Shown here in pieces: positions 49,359 to 58,212 of a stretch of 64,000 nucleotides of DNA. The translations under genes and the position numbers were made by a program. The notes beneath the pieces were generated by a model. That model searched no databases. It was not told where the DNA came from and worked only from the letters and a program-made list of their open reading frames with translations. Position 1 is the first letter of the stretch; each line of letters begins with the position of its first letter. The DNA comes from Streptomyces uncialis (GTDB lineage Bacteria; Actinomycetota; Actinomycetes; Streptomycetales; Streptomycetaceae), in NCBI RefSeq assembly GCF_036250755.1, contig NZ_CP109583.1, positions 1,674,001 through 1,738,000 on the forward strand. The letters run 5' to 3'.

Positions 49359-51212
49359 ATGCGCGAGATCAGCGTGCCGCGTCTGGTGGAGCCACTGGCC
49401 GCGGGCGGACTCGCGGACGAGGTCTTCGACCGGGCCCGGCGGGAACCGGACACCGTGGCGATGTCCCTCGGCGGTGACCGGCCGGGCGGTGTGTGGGTCC
49501 CGCTGACGGCCGCCGGGTTCCGCGACGAGGTCATGGGCGTCGCCAAGGGCCTGCTCGCGGGCGGCATCCGGTTCGGCGACCGGGTCGCCCTGATGTCCCG
49601 CACCCGCTACGAGTGGACGCTGTTCGCGTTCGCCCTGTGGACCGTGGGGGCGCGGGTCGTGCCCGTGTACCCCACGTCGTCCACGGACCAGGTGCGCTGG
49701 ATCCTGCGTGACACGCAGGTCTCGGCGGTCGTCGTGGAGGACGAGGGCCACGCCATGACCGTGGCCGCGGTGTGCGACGGGCTGCCGCTGTTCTCCCGGA
49801 TCTGGCAGCTGGACGCCGGCTGTGTGGAGCAGCTGGTGGCGGAGGGCGCTCAGGTGCCCGACGAGGAGGTCCACCGCTGCCGGGCGGCGGTCCGCCCCGA
49901 GCAGATCGCCGCGATCGTGCACACCTCCGGTACGACGTCCCCGCAGCCGCGCGGCTGTCTGCTCACCCATCGCAACCTCGCGTACGGGACGGACACCCTC
50001 GTCGGGGGCTGGGGCGAGGTGCTGACCGCCGAGGACGGGGACCGTTCGCTGCTGACGTTCCTGCCGATGGCCCATGTGTGCGGGCTGATGATCGCCGTCG
50101 CCGCCGTCCGCCGGGGTGTCCGGCTCGCCCATCAGCCGGACATGAGGCCCGGGGCGCTGCTGCCGTCGCTGGCGAGCTTCCGGCCGAGCTGTGTGATCGC
50201 CGTGCCCCATGTCTTCGAGCGGATCTTCCGGCAGGCCCGCCGCCGCGCCGAACTCGGCCGCAAGGCGGCCGTGTTCGACCGGGCGGTGTCCGTCGCGGTG
50301 CGGTACGCGGAGGCGGTGGAGCGGGAGCGGCACGGGGAGGGGACCGGCCCGGGGGCCGGGCTGCGGATGCAGCACGCGCTGTACGACCACACGGTGTACG
50401 CGCGGATCAGGGCGGTCTTCGGCGGCCGGGCGCGCTGCGCGGTGTCCGGCGGGTCCACGCTGCGCCGCCGGCTGGGGCTGTTCTTCGCGGGCGCCGGGAT
50501 CACCGTGTACGACGGGTACGGGCTGACGGAGACCTCCGGCGGCTGCGCCGCGCAGCCGCCGGGCGCGGTCAAGTTCGGCACGGTGGGCAAGCCGTTGCCG
50601 GGTGATTCGCTGCACATCGCCGCTGACGGCGAGATCTGGGTGCGGGGCGACAATGTCTTCCTCGGCTATCTGAACGACGTCCGGGCGTCCCGTACCGCCC
50701 TGCGCGGGGGCTGGTTCGGTACGGGGGACCTCGGGTTCCTGGACGACGACGGGTATCTCGTCATCACCGGGCGCAAGAACGATCTCATCGTGACCAGTAC
50801 CGGCCGGACGGTGGCGCCGCTCGCCCTGGAGGAGCGGGTGCGGGACGATCCGCTGGTGTCGCAGTGCGTGGTCGTCGGGGACGACCAGCCCTGTCTCGCC
50901 GCGCTGATCACCCTCGATCCGGCGGCGGTGGCGCACTGGCGCAAGCTGACCGGCCAGGGCGGCGGGGACGGGGAGGACGCGGCGTTGCGGGCGATGGTCC
51001 AGCGCGCCGTGGTGCGGGCCAACTCCGGGGTGTCCCCGGCGGAGTCCATCCGGGCGTTCCACATCCTGCCCGCGGAGTTCACGGTGGGCGGGGGGTTGCT
51101 GACGCCGTCGTTCAAGGTGCGGCGGGGTGCGGTCGTCGAGGCGTTCGCGGCGGAGATCGAGGCGATGTACGCGGCGCCCCGGCCGTCGGGCGGGTCCGCT
51201 TCGCTGGTCTGA
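49359..51212 (+). CDS. Long-chain acyl-CoA synthetase / AMP-dependent ligase
   Basis: A 617-residue ANL-superfamily ligase of the long-chain fatty-acyl-CoA type. The ATP-binding loop is IVHTSGTTSPQPRGCLLTHRN, where the usual TGxPKG is altered to SPQPRG. Further motifs are FLPMAHVCGLM, VYDGYGLTETSGG, GTVGKPLPGD, GGWFGTGDLGFLDDDGYLVITGRKNDLIVTSTGRTVAP. The catalytic C-terminal Lys expected near the end corresponds to TPSFKVRR. ATG 49359 is preceded by GGAGGAAGGGGG. It lies 418 bases before the peptide-export locus on the same strand; a link, for example acylation of the peptide, is only a guess. Confidence 0.88.
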   Translation: MREISVPRLVEPLAAGGLADEVFDRARREPDTVAMSLGGDRPGGVWVPLTAAGFRDEVMGVAKGLLAGGIRFGDRVALMSRTRYEWTLFAFALWTVGARVVPVYPTSSTDQVRWILRDTQVSAVVVEDEGHAMTVAAVCDGLPLFSRIWQLDAGCVEQLVAEGAQVPDEEVHRCRAAVRPEQIAAIVHTSGTTSPQPRGCLLTHRNLAYGTDTLVGGWGEVLTAEDGDRSLLTFLPMAHVCGLMIAVAAVRRGVRLAHQPDMRPGALLPSLASFRPSCVIAVPHVFERIFRQARRRAELGRKAAVFDRAVSVAVRYAEAVERERHGEGTGPGAGLRMQHALYDHTVYARIRAVFGGRARCAVSGGSTLRRRLGLFFAGAGITVYDGYGLTETSGGCAAQPPGAVKFGTVGKPLPGDSLHIAADGEIWVRGDNVFLGYLNDVRASRTALRGGWFGTGDLGFLDDDGYLVITGRKNDLIVTSTGRTVAPLALEERVRDDPLVSQCVVVGDDQPCLAALITLDPAAVAHWRKLTGQGGGDGEDAALRAMVQRAVVRANSGVSPAESIRAFHILPAEFTVGGGLLTPSFKVRRGAVVEAFAAEIEAMYAAPRPSGGSASLV

Positions 51213-51630
51213 GGGGGGCGCGACCTCGCGGAACGCCTTCGCCCGCGCCCCCTGGGAGGGTGGGTACGGGATCTGCACATGGGGGGCCGGGGGTGGGCAC
51301 GTGCGTGCGAGCCGGGGTGCGGGGCGCGCGGGGCGGGGCGAGGTGTGTGCGGGAGTGTCCGGTTCGGGGGGCGGGGGTTTCCGGGCATCCGGTGAAGGCG
51401 GCGGCACCGAACGGTGAGCGCGTCTGCACCACCCTTGGACATCGTGGGTGGCCCCGGGACGACGGGTTGGCCGCCCGCGCGGCCCCCGTGCTTGTATCTG
51501 CGCCAGACGGCGGTCACCCGGAAGGGCTCCTGGAACGCACGGGAGTTGACGGCCGCCGGGCCGGTCCGGCGGGATTCCCCCGAGCCGGCCGATCCCGCTC
51601 ACGTACATCCATCGGAAGGGCACGCACATC
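51213..51630 (+). other. Leader region of the peptide-export locus
   Basis: A 418-base gap without a credible gene. It holds a CCACCC...GGGTGG hairpin (about 51431-51453) that may end the acyl-CoA synthetase transcript and a TTGACG (51546-51551) that could be the -35 of the precursor-peptide promoter. No clear -10 follows. Confidence 0.45.
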
Positions 51631-51846
51631 ATGGACATCACCCCCCAGGTCGAGACCGCCGAGATCTCCGACAGCGACCTGGACAACGTGTCCGGCGGAC
51701 TCGTCGGCGACGTCCTCGGCACGGTGGCCTCCACCGCCGACTCGGTCGCCCCCGTTTCGGCGACGCTCGGCACGGTCACCGGCGGCGTCGAGGACACCTC
51801 GGGGCTGAGCACCGCCCCGGTCGCCGGTCTGGTCGCCGGTCTCTGA
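51631..51846 (+). CDS. Double-glycine precursor peptide of an NHLM/C39 export locus
   Basis: A 71-residue peptide. The 23-residue N-terminus MDITPQVETAEISDSDLDN then VSGG fits the LSxxELxxIxGG double-glycine leader consensus position for position (I-S-x-x-D-L-x-x-V-S-G-G). The predicted 48-residue core starts LVGDVLGTVASTADSVAPVS and ends APVAGLVAGL. It is rich in Gly, Ala, Val, Thr and Ser, has no Cys or aromatic residue and has a net negative charge, so it is neither a lanthipeptide with (methyl)lanthionine bridges nor a typical cationic bacteriocin. GGAAGG lies 11 bases upstream. The following genes encode a matching protease/exporter. Confidence 0.85.
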   Translation: MDITPQVETAEISDSDLDNVSGGLVGDVLGTVASTADSVAPVSATLGTVTGGVEDTSGLSTAPVAGLVAGL

Positions 51847-51935
51847 GGAGCTGAACCGCCCGTGCGCCCCGTGGCCCCCCGGCCCGGGGCGCACGGCTGT
51901 GTCCGGCCGACGGGCCGTGGAGAGGGGAAGGTGCC

Positions 51936-52742
51936 GTGCAGTTCCGTCAACGGGCCCTGGCCAAGGCCCGGTCGCCCGAGGAGCTCGACCTGCCGGTGCG
52001 GCTGGCCCGCCCGCAGGGCCGTCTCGCGCTCGCGGTCTGCGCTCTCGTGCTGGCCGCCTCGGGCGGCTGGGCGGTGACCGGCGGTGTGCCGTCCGAATTG
52101 AACGCGCCCGGGGTGCTCACCCATGGGCACGGCGGTCATGTCCTCCAGAGCCCGGTGGCCGGGCAGGTCACGGCGGTCGTCGCGGAGGAGGGCGAACGGC
52201 TCGCCGCCGGGGCCCCGGTGCTGCGGGTGCGGACGGCGGACGGCGACCGGGCCGTCCGCGCGGTCGCGGCGGGCCGGATCACCTCGCTGGCCGTGTCCAT
52301 CGGCGCGGTGGTCACCGCCGGGGCCGAGGTCGCCCTGGTCGAACGGGTCGGGCGGGACGGCGAACCGCTCGTCGCGCTGCTGTACGTACCGGCGGACCGG
52401 GCCGCGGCCGTGACGGTCGGGGCGCGGGTGGAGGTGACGGTGGAGTCGGTGCCCGCGCGCAGGTACGGGAAGCTGGGCGGGGTGGTGCGCGAGGTGGGCC
52501 GGACCCCGCAGAGCGCCCGCCGGATCGGGGCGTTCCTCGGGGACGCGCGGCTCGGCGCCGAGTTCACCCGGCGGGGGCTGCCCGTCACGGTGGAGGTGCG
52601 GCTGGACCGGGACCCCGCGACGAGGTCGGGGTACCGCTGGTCGGCGCCGCCGGGACCCCCGTACCCGCCGGGGTCGATGACCCGCGCGAGCGGCGCCGTA
52701 CGGCTCCCCGCCCAGCGCCCGATCGATTGGCTGCTGCCATGA
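51936..52742 (+). CDS. HlyD-like membrane-fusion secretion protein (NHLP type)
   Basis: A 268-residue adaptor. One transmembrane helix (LALAVCALVLAASGGWAV, about residues 30-47), then a biotinyl-lipoyl-like domain (GGHVLQSPVAGQVTAVVAEEGERLAAGAPVLRV and AGRITSLAVSIGAVVTAGAEVALVE) and a beta-barrel domain (VALLYVPADRAAAVTVGARVEVTVE, GKLGGVVREVG). It lacks the long coiled coil of Gram-negative HlyD proteins, as expected for the short NHLP secretion protein. GTG 51936 with GGGGAAGG upstream. It overlaps the next gene by four bases (ATGA), consistent with a complex between adaptor and ABC transporter. Confidence 0.87.
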   Translation: MQFRQRALAKARSPEELDLPVRLARPQGRLALAVCALVLAASGGWAVTGGVPSELNAPGVLTHGHGGHVLQSPVAGQVTAVVAEEGERLAAGAPVLRVRTADGDRAVRAVAAGRITSLAVSIGAVVTAGAEVALVERVGRDGEPLVALLYVPADRAAAVTVGARVEVTVESVPARRYGKLGGVVREVGRTPQSARRIGAFLGDARLGAEFTRRGLPVTVEVRLDRDPATRSGYRWSAPPGPPYPPGSMTRASGAVRLPAQRPIDWLLP

Positions 52743-54976
52743 GCAGGCACCGGACACGGAGCGGGTCCGGGGAAGCGTCCGCGCGGCACCGGGCCGCGGA
52801 GCGGGCGCCCCGGCGGCGGGCGCCGCGCGCGGTGCGCACCCCGACCGTGCTCCAGATGGAGGCGGTGGAGTGCGGCGCGGCGTGTCTGGCGATGGTGCTG
52901 GGGCACTTCGGGCGGCATGTGCCGCTGGAGGAGCTGCGGATCGCGTGCGGGGTGTCACGGGACGGGTCGCGGGCGAGCAATCTGCTCAAGGCGGCCCGTG
53001 GGCACGGGCTGACGGCCAAGGGCATGCAGATGGACACGGCCGCGCTGACCGGGGTCGCGGCCCCGGCGGTGCTGTTCTGGGAGTTCAACCACTATGTGGT
53101 GTACGACGGGACGCGGCGCGGTCCCGGCCGGGCGGGCGTGTACGTCAACGATCCGGCGCGGGGGCGGCGTTTCGTACCGATGGAGGAGTTCGACGCCGCG
53201 TTCACCGGGGTCGTGCTGGTGATGGAGCCCGGTCCGGGGTTCCGGCGGGGCGGGCGGCGGGCCGGGTGGGCGGGCGCGCTCCCGGCGCGGCTCGCGGGTA
53301 CGTCGGCGACGACGACCGCGGTGGTGCTGGCGAGTCTGCTGCTGGTCGCGGTCGGCGCGGCGGTGCCCGCGCTGAGCCGGACGTACCTCGATCTGTTCCT
53401 GATCGGCGGGCGGACGGAGTCGCTGGGGGCGCTGCTGAGCGGGCTGGCGCTCGCGGTGCTGCTGACGGGGGTGCTGACGTGGACGCAGCAGGGGAATCTG
53501 CTGCGGGGCCGGCTGGTGTCGTCGACGCTGACCAGCGCCCGGTTCCTGCGGCATCTGCTGCGGCTGCCGGTGACGTTCTTCGCGCAGCGCGGACCGGCCG
53601 ATCTGGTGCAGCGGCTCCAGTCGAACGACGCGGTCGCGGAGACCCTGGCCCGGGATCTGTCGGCGGCCGGGGTCGACGCGGTGGTGGTGCTCCTGTACGC
53701 GGCGCTGATGTGGTCGTACGATCCGCAGCTCACCCTGCTCGGGGTGGCGGTGGCCCTGCTGAACGTGGGCGCGCTGCGCTGGGCGGTGGCCGCGCGGGCG
53801 GACGGGACGCGCAAACTCCGGGCGGACGCGGCCCGGTTGATCAACACCTCGTACTCGGGGCTCCAGATGATCGAGACGATGAAGGCGACCGGCGGGGAGG
53901 ACGGCTGGTTCCAGCGGTGGGCGGGGCAGCACGCGGTGACGCTGGAGGAACAGCAGCGGCTCGGGGTGCCCACGGCGTGGCTGGGGGTGGTGGCGCCGAC
54001 CCTGGCGACGCTGAACAGCGCGCTGATCCTGTGGATCGGAGGGCTGCGGGCGGTCGACGGGCTGCTGACGGTGGGGCTGCTGGTGGCGTTCCAGGCGCTG
54101 GTGACCCGGTTCACCGCGCCGCTGGCCCGGCTGGGTTCGGTGGCGGGCCGTATCCAGGACTTCGCGGCGGACGTGGCACGGCTGCGGGACGTGGAGGGCT
54201 TCCCCGCCGAGGCGCGGCGTACGGGTGCGGACCGGGACGCGGCGGGGCCCCGGCGGCTGGCGGGCCATGTGGAGCTGAAGGACGTGACGTTCGGGTACAG
54301 CCCGCTGGACGCGCCGCTGCTGAAGGGGTTCTCGCTGGAGGTGGGGCCGGGGCGGCAGGTGGCGCTGGTGGGCGGTTCGGGCAGCGGCAAGTCGACGGTG
54401 TCACGGCTGATCTCGGGGCTGTACACACCGTGGGAGGGCACGGTCCGGATCGACGGTGAGCCGGTCGGGGAGCTGTCGCGCGGGACGCTCGCCGCCTCGG
54501 TGGCGTTCGTGGACCAGGACGTGTTCCTCTTCGAGGGCACGGTCCGCGACAACATCGCGCTGTGGGACCCGTCGGTGCCGGACGAGGCGGTGGTGGAGGC
54601 CCTGCGGGACGCGGAGCTGTACGACGTGGTGACGCGGCGGCCGGGCGGGCTGGACGCCCGGGTCGAGCAGGACGGCCGGAACTTCTCCGGCGGGCAGCGC
54701 CAGCGGCTGGAACTGGCGCGGGCGCTGGTGCGCCGGCCGAGCGTACTCGTGATGGACGAGGTGACCAGCGCGCTGGACAGCGGGACCGAACGCCTCGTGG
54801 TGGACAATCTGCGGCGGCGCGGCTGCGCCCGGGTGGTGATCGCGCACCGGCTGAGCACGGTCCGCGACAGCGACGAGATCCTGGTGCTGCGGCACGGCGA
54901 GGTGGTGGAGCGCGGCCGGCACGACGCGCTGCTGGCCGCCGGTGGTCCGTACGCCGAACTCGCCGCGGAGCGCTGA
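52739..54976 (+). CDS. Peptidase-containing ABC transporter (C39, NHLM type)
   Basis: A 745-residue exporter that both trims and translocates double-glycine peptides. Residues of about 35-165 form a C39 cysteine protease domain: VLQMEAVECGAACLAMVLGHFGRHV has the catalytic Cys, FNHYVVYDG the His and YVNDPARGRR the Asp. A six-helix ABC membrane domain follows (for example TTTAVVLASLLLVAVGAAVPALS). The ATPase has Walker A VGGSGSGKST, signature NFSGGQRQR and Walker B VLVMDEVTSALD. The intact C39 triad predicts cleavage after the GG of the precursor encoded 0.9 kb upstream. Confidence 0.92.
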   Translation: MSRHRTRSGSGEASARHRAAERAPRRRAPRAVRTPTVLQMEAVECGAACLAMVLGHFGRHVPLEELRIACGVSRDGSRASNLLKAARGHGLTAKGMQMDTAALTGVAAPAVLFWEFNHYVVYDGTRRGPGRAGVYVNDPARGRRFVPMEEFDAAFTGVVLVMEPGPGFRRGGRRAGWAGALPARLAGTSATTTAVVLASLLLVAVGAAVPALSRTYLDLFLIGGRTESLGALLSGLALAVLLTGVLTWTQQGNLLRGRLVSSTLTSARFLRHLLRLPVTFFAQRGPADLVQRLQSNDAVAETLARDLSAAGVDAVVVLLYAALMWSYDPQLTLLGVAVALLNVGALRWAVAARADGTRKLRADAARLINTSYSGLQMIETMKATGGEDGWFQRWAGQHAVTLEEQQRLGVPTAWLGVVAPTLATLNSALILWIGGLRAVDGLLTVGLLVAFQALVTRFTAPLARLGSVAGRIQDFAADVARLRDVEGFPAEARRTGADRDAAGPRRLAGHVELKDVTFGYSPLDAPLLKGFSLEVGPGRQVALVGGSGSGKSTVSRLISGLYTPWEGTVRIDGEPVGELSRGTLAASVAFVDQDVFLFEGTVRDNIALWDPSVPDEAVVEALRDAELYDVVTRRPGGLDARVEQDGRNFSGGQRQRLELARALVRRPSVLVMDEVTSALDSGTERLVVDNLRRRGCARVVIAHRLSTVRDSDEILVLRHGEVVERGRHDALLAAGGPYAELAAER

Positions 54977-54977
54977 G

Positions 54978-57854
54978 ATGACGGCGCCGCCCGTGACGGG
55001 CGCGGGGGCCGGGGACGCGGCCGTGGTGCTGGGCGCGTTCGGCGCGCTGGGAGTGCGGGTGCCGGACGCGGAGCCGCCGGATCTGGCGGCGGCGGGACCG
55101 CAGACGCTGTGGCTGGTGGAGGACGGGGCGGTGGACCTCTTCGCGGTGGACACCGCAGGTCCGGGGCACTGGCACTTCCTGGGGCGGCTGGGGCCGGGCA
55201 CGCTGCTGCTGGGTCCGGCGGGCGGTCCCCGGCACACGCTGGTGGCGCGTCCGCTGCGGGGGTGCGCGCTGCGCCGCGTCGGCCTGCGGGAACTGCCCTG
55301 GCCGGTGGGCGGAGGATGGCCGGCGGCGGGGACGGGCACGGAGTACCCCGGGGCGCTGGAGTACGCGTTCGCGCTGGGGGTCGGCCGTGCGCTCGGCACC
55401 CTCTTCGCCGGTCCGCTCGGTGACGGCCCCGTGGCGGACGGCGGCGCGGCGGACGGCGGCGTGGCGGACGGCGGCGCCGGGGACGCCGTGCTGTGGCCGG
55501 AGGTCCCGCCGGGCGCGGTCGCGTACGGGCCGGACCCGGCCGGTGGCGCCGCGGGCGAACTGCTCGTCGACGCGGGGCTGTGGCGGCGGATGGTGGAGCA
55601 GCAGCGGCGGTTGCTGACCGCGCTGGACCGCTGGATCGAGGAGCTGGAGCGCGGCCACGAGGACCGGGCGGCGGCCGGGGTACGGGCGGGTGAGGCGGTC
55701 CGCGCGGAGGCGGACCGGACGCTGGTGGACGCGCTCGCCGACGGAGCCGCGCCGACCCGGGAGCGGCGCCGTCCCCGGGCTTCCGGCGGCACGGACGCCG
55801 CGTACGCGGCCGTACGGGCGGTGGGCGCGGCGGCCGGGATCGCCGTCGCGCGGCCCCGGCCGGGCACCGGCCCCGACGAGCGGACCGACCCGGTGGAGCG
55901 GATCGCGCGCGATTCGGGGGTGCGGACCCGCCGGGTGCGCCTCGACGGCCGGTGGTGGCGCCGTGACATGGGTCCGCTGGTGGGGTTCCGGTCGGCGGGC
56001 GGGACGCCGGTGGCGCTGCTGTGGCGGCGCGGCGGCTACGAGGCGGTCGGCGCGGGACCGGGCCGGGGGGTACGGGTCGGTGCGCGGGATGCCGGGGAGT
56101 TCGAGGACCGGGCGGTGATGCTGTACCGGCCGCTGCCCGACCGGCCGCTGGGTCCGCTCGGGCTGCTGCGGTTCTGCCTGCGGGGCAGCGGCGCGGATCT
56201 GCGGCGGCTGGCGCTGTGCGCGGTGGTGACCGTGGTGCTGGGCGCGCTGGTGCCGATCGCGACGGGCCATGTCCTCGGGGTACTGGTACCGGCCGGGGAC
56301 CGGGCCGCGATCGGACGGCTGTGTCTCGCGGTGATCACGGGCGGGGTGGTGACTGCGGCGTTCCTGCTGACGCAGAACCTCACCGTGCTGCGGCTGGAGG
56401 GCCGGATCGAGAGCGTGCTCCAGCCCGCCGTGTGGGACCGGCTGCTGAGACTGCCCACCGGGTTCTTCACCCGGCGGGCCACCGGCGAACTGGCGGGCGC
56501 GGCGCTCGGCGTCGGCACCATCCGGCGGCTGCTGTCGGGGGTGGGCCCGGTACTCGTCCAGGCGGGCACCCTCGGCGCGGCGAACGTCGTACTGCTGTGG
56601 GTGTACGGGGGCCCGCTGGCGCCCGTCGCGCTGGGTGCGCTGGTGGTGATCGCGTGCTCGTTCCTCGGGCTGGGGCTGTGGCAACTGCGCTGGCAGCGCA
56701 GGCTGGTGACGCTCGGGAACAAGCTGGGCGACCGGGCGTACCAGACCCTCCGGGGGCTGCCCAAGCTGCGGGTCGCGGCGGCGGAGGACTACGCGTACGC
56801 GGCGTGGGCGCGGGAGTTCGCCCGCAGCCGGGAGCTCCAGCGGCGGGTGGGACGGATCAGGAATGTGTCGGCGGTGCTCGGGGCGCTGTATCTGCCGGTG
56901 TGCACGCTGGTGATGTTCGCGCTGCTCGCGGGTCCGGCCAGGGGGTCGATGCCGGCGGGTGACTTCCTGACGTTCAGCACCGCGCTGACCCTGACGCTGA
57001 TGTCGGCGACCCAGCTCACCGGGGCGCTGGTGTCGGTGGCCGCCGCGTGGCCGGTGTTCGAGGAGATCCGGCCGGTGCTGGACGCCCGGCCCGAGGTGGG
57101 CACGGGCCGGGTCCGGCCGGGGGTGCTGGCGGGGGCGGTCGAGGCCCGGGACCTGTCGTTCCGGTACACCGACGAGGGTCCGCCGGTCCTGGACGGGGTG
57201 TCGTTCGCGGTCCGGCCGGGCGAGTTCGTGGCGGTGGTCGGCCCGAGCGGCTGCGGCAAGTCGACGCTGCTGCGGCTGCTCATCGGCTTCGACCGGCCGC
57301 TGTCCGGCTCGGTGCTGTACGACGGGCAGGACCTCGCCGCGCTGGACGCGGCGGCGGTGCGGCGGCAGTGCGGGGTGGTGCTCCAGGACGCGCAGCCGTT
57401 CACCGGGTCGGTCCTGGACTGTGTCCGGGGCACCGAGGCGTTCAGCGTGGAGGAGGCGTGGGAGGCGGCCACGATGGCGGGACTCGCGGACGACATCCGG
57501 CGGATGCCGATGGGTATGCACACGATGGTCGCGGGCCCGGGCACCGTCTCGGGCGGCCAGCGGCAACGGCTGATGATCGCCCGCGCGCTGATCCGCCGCC
57601 CCAGGGTGCTGTTCCTGGACGAGGCGACCAGCGCCCTCGACAACGCCACCCAGCGTGTCGTGATCGACAGCACCCGGGCCCTGAACGCCACCCGGCTGGT
57701 CATCGCGCACCGGCTGTCCACGGTGCTGGACGCGGACCGGGTGCTGGTGATGGACGGGGGCCGGATCGTGGCCGAGGGCCCGCCGTCGGTACTCCTCGCC
57801 GACACCGGCGGGCCGCTGCGGGAGCTGGTACGGGAGCAGTGGGGGGACGGGTGA
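54978..57854 (+). CDS. NHLM-type ABC transporter (second exporter subunit)
   Basis: A 958-residue ABC transporter without a protease domain. The N-terminal 380 residues are a cytoplasmic region with a cNMP-binding-like start (PQTLWLVEDGAVDLFAVDTAGPGHWHFLGRL), a DGGAADGGVADGGA repeat and a degenerate peptidase-like segment ending in ARDAGEFEDRAVMLYRPLP. The membrane domain covers about 400-680 (LALCAVVTVVLGALVPIATGHVLG, LAVITGGVVTAAFLL). The ATPase has GPSGCGKST, VSGGQRQR and VLFLDEATSALD. This protein is the regular partner of the C39-ABC protein in NHLM bacteriocin export loci, probably forming a heterodimer. It starts one base behind the preceding stop codon. Confidence 0.9.
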   Translation: MTAPPVTGAGAGDAAVVLGAFGALGVRVPDAEPPDLAAAGPQTLWLVEDGAVDLFAVDTAGPGHWHFLGRLGPGTLLLGPAGGPRHTLVARPLRGCALRRVGLRELPWPVGGGWPAAGTGTEYPGALEYAFALGVGRALGTLFAGPLGDGPVADGGAADGGVADGGAGDAVLWPEVPPGAVAYGPDPAGGAAGELLVDAGLWRRMVEQQRRLLTALDRWIEELERGHEDRAAAGVRAGEAVRAEADRTLVDALADGAAPTRERRRPRASGGTDAAYAAVRAVGAAAGIAVARPRPGTGPDERTDPVERIARDSGVRTRRVRLDGRWWRRDMGPLVGFRSAGGTPVALLWRRGGYEAVGAGPGRGVRVGARDAGEFEDRAVMLYRPLPDRPLGPLGLLRFCLRGSGADLRRLALCAVVTVVLGALVPIATGHVLGVLVPAGDRAAIGRLCLAVITGGVVTAAFLLTQNLTVLRLEGRIESVLQPAVWDRLLRLPTGFFTRRATGELAGAALGVGTIRRLLSGVGPVLVQAGTLGAANVVLLWVYGGPLAPVALGALVVIACSFLGLGLWQLRWQRRLVTLGNKLGDRAYQTLRGLPKLRVAAAEDYAYAAWAREFARSRELQRRVGRIRNVSAVLGALYLPVCTLVMFALLAGPARGSMPAGDFLTFSTALTLTLMSATQLTGALVSVAAAWPVFEEIRPVLDARPEVGTGRVRPGVLAGAVEARDLSFRYTDEGPPVLDGVSFAVRPGEFVAVVGPSGCGKSTLLRLLIGFDRPLSGSVLYDGQDLAALDAAAVRRQCGVVLQDAQPFTGSVLDCVRGTEAFSVEEAWEAATMAGLADDIRRMPMGMHTMVAGPGTVSGGQRQRLMIARALIRRPRVLFLDEATSALDNATQRVVIDSTRALNATRLVIAHRLSTVLDADRVLVMDGGRIVAEGPPSVLLADTGGPLRELVREQWGDG

Positions 57855-58212
57855 GGCCCGTCCGGTCCGGGTGGGTCCGGTAGCCCGGCCCCCGTCCGGT
57901 CCCCCGATCCCCCGGTTCCGCGGTCCCCCGGTTCCGCGGTCCGTCCTCGGTCGCGCCGGTGTCCCCGCCGATCGCCCGGGGCGGGTCCGGGCCGTTCGGG
58001 GGGAGGGTCGCACCGGCCGAAGGCGGGGCAAATCCCTACGACCGGTACGGGTCTGTGTACCGGTCCTGAATCAAGCACAACCCCCGTGCGACCAACGGTG
58101 TCTGAACAGGCATCATCGTGAGCGGGCACGCCGGGGGGCGGCACAACACACCTCTTGCCACGTGCCGTTCCGGCGATCATCGCGACAACTGTTCTCACGG
58201 GGAGGGCATTTC
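57855..58212. other. Intergenic region before the deacetylase gene
   Basis: A 358-base gap. It contains two perfect 16-bp direct repeats (CCCCCGGTTCCGCGGT at 57909-57924 and 57925-57940), a 9-bp inverted repeat (58040-58065) and an AT-richer stretch between 58030 and 58200. No gene is visible. The leader of the deacetylase mRNA may be long and structured. Confidence 0.6.
58040..58065. promoter_or_regulatory. Inverted repeat GACCGGTAC-N8-GTACCGGTC
   Basis: Perfect 9-bp arms at 58040-58048 and 58057-58065 around an 8-base spacer, 148 bases before the deacetylase start. It is either an operator for a dimeric regulator or an RNA hairpin. Confidence 0.5.

Noticed and set aside
51899..52738. Frame-extended start of the C39-ABC transporter from 51899
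   Set aside because: This region codes for the HlyD-like protein in another frame. The ATG at 52739 gives the standard C39 start and an ATGA overlap.
54111..58031. A minus-strand open frame of about 1300 codons
   Set aside because: Antisense to the two ABC transporter genes; Pro/Arg-rich without motifs.
58030..58212. Cyclic-di-AMP (ydaO-type) riboswitch before the deacetylase gene
   Set aside because: Considered because such riboswitches precede Streptomyces cell-wall hydrolase genes, but the conserved core sequences could not be found by eye.
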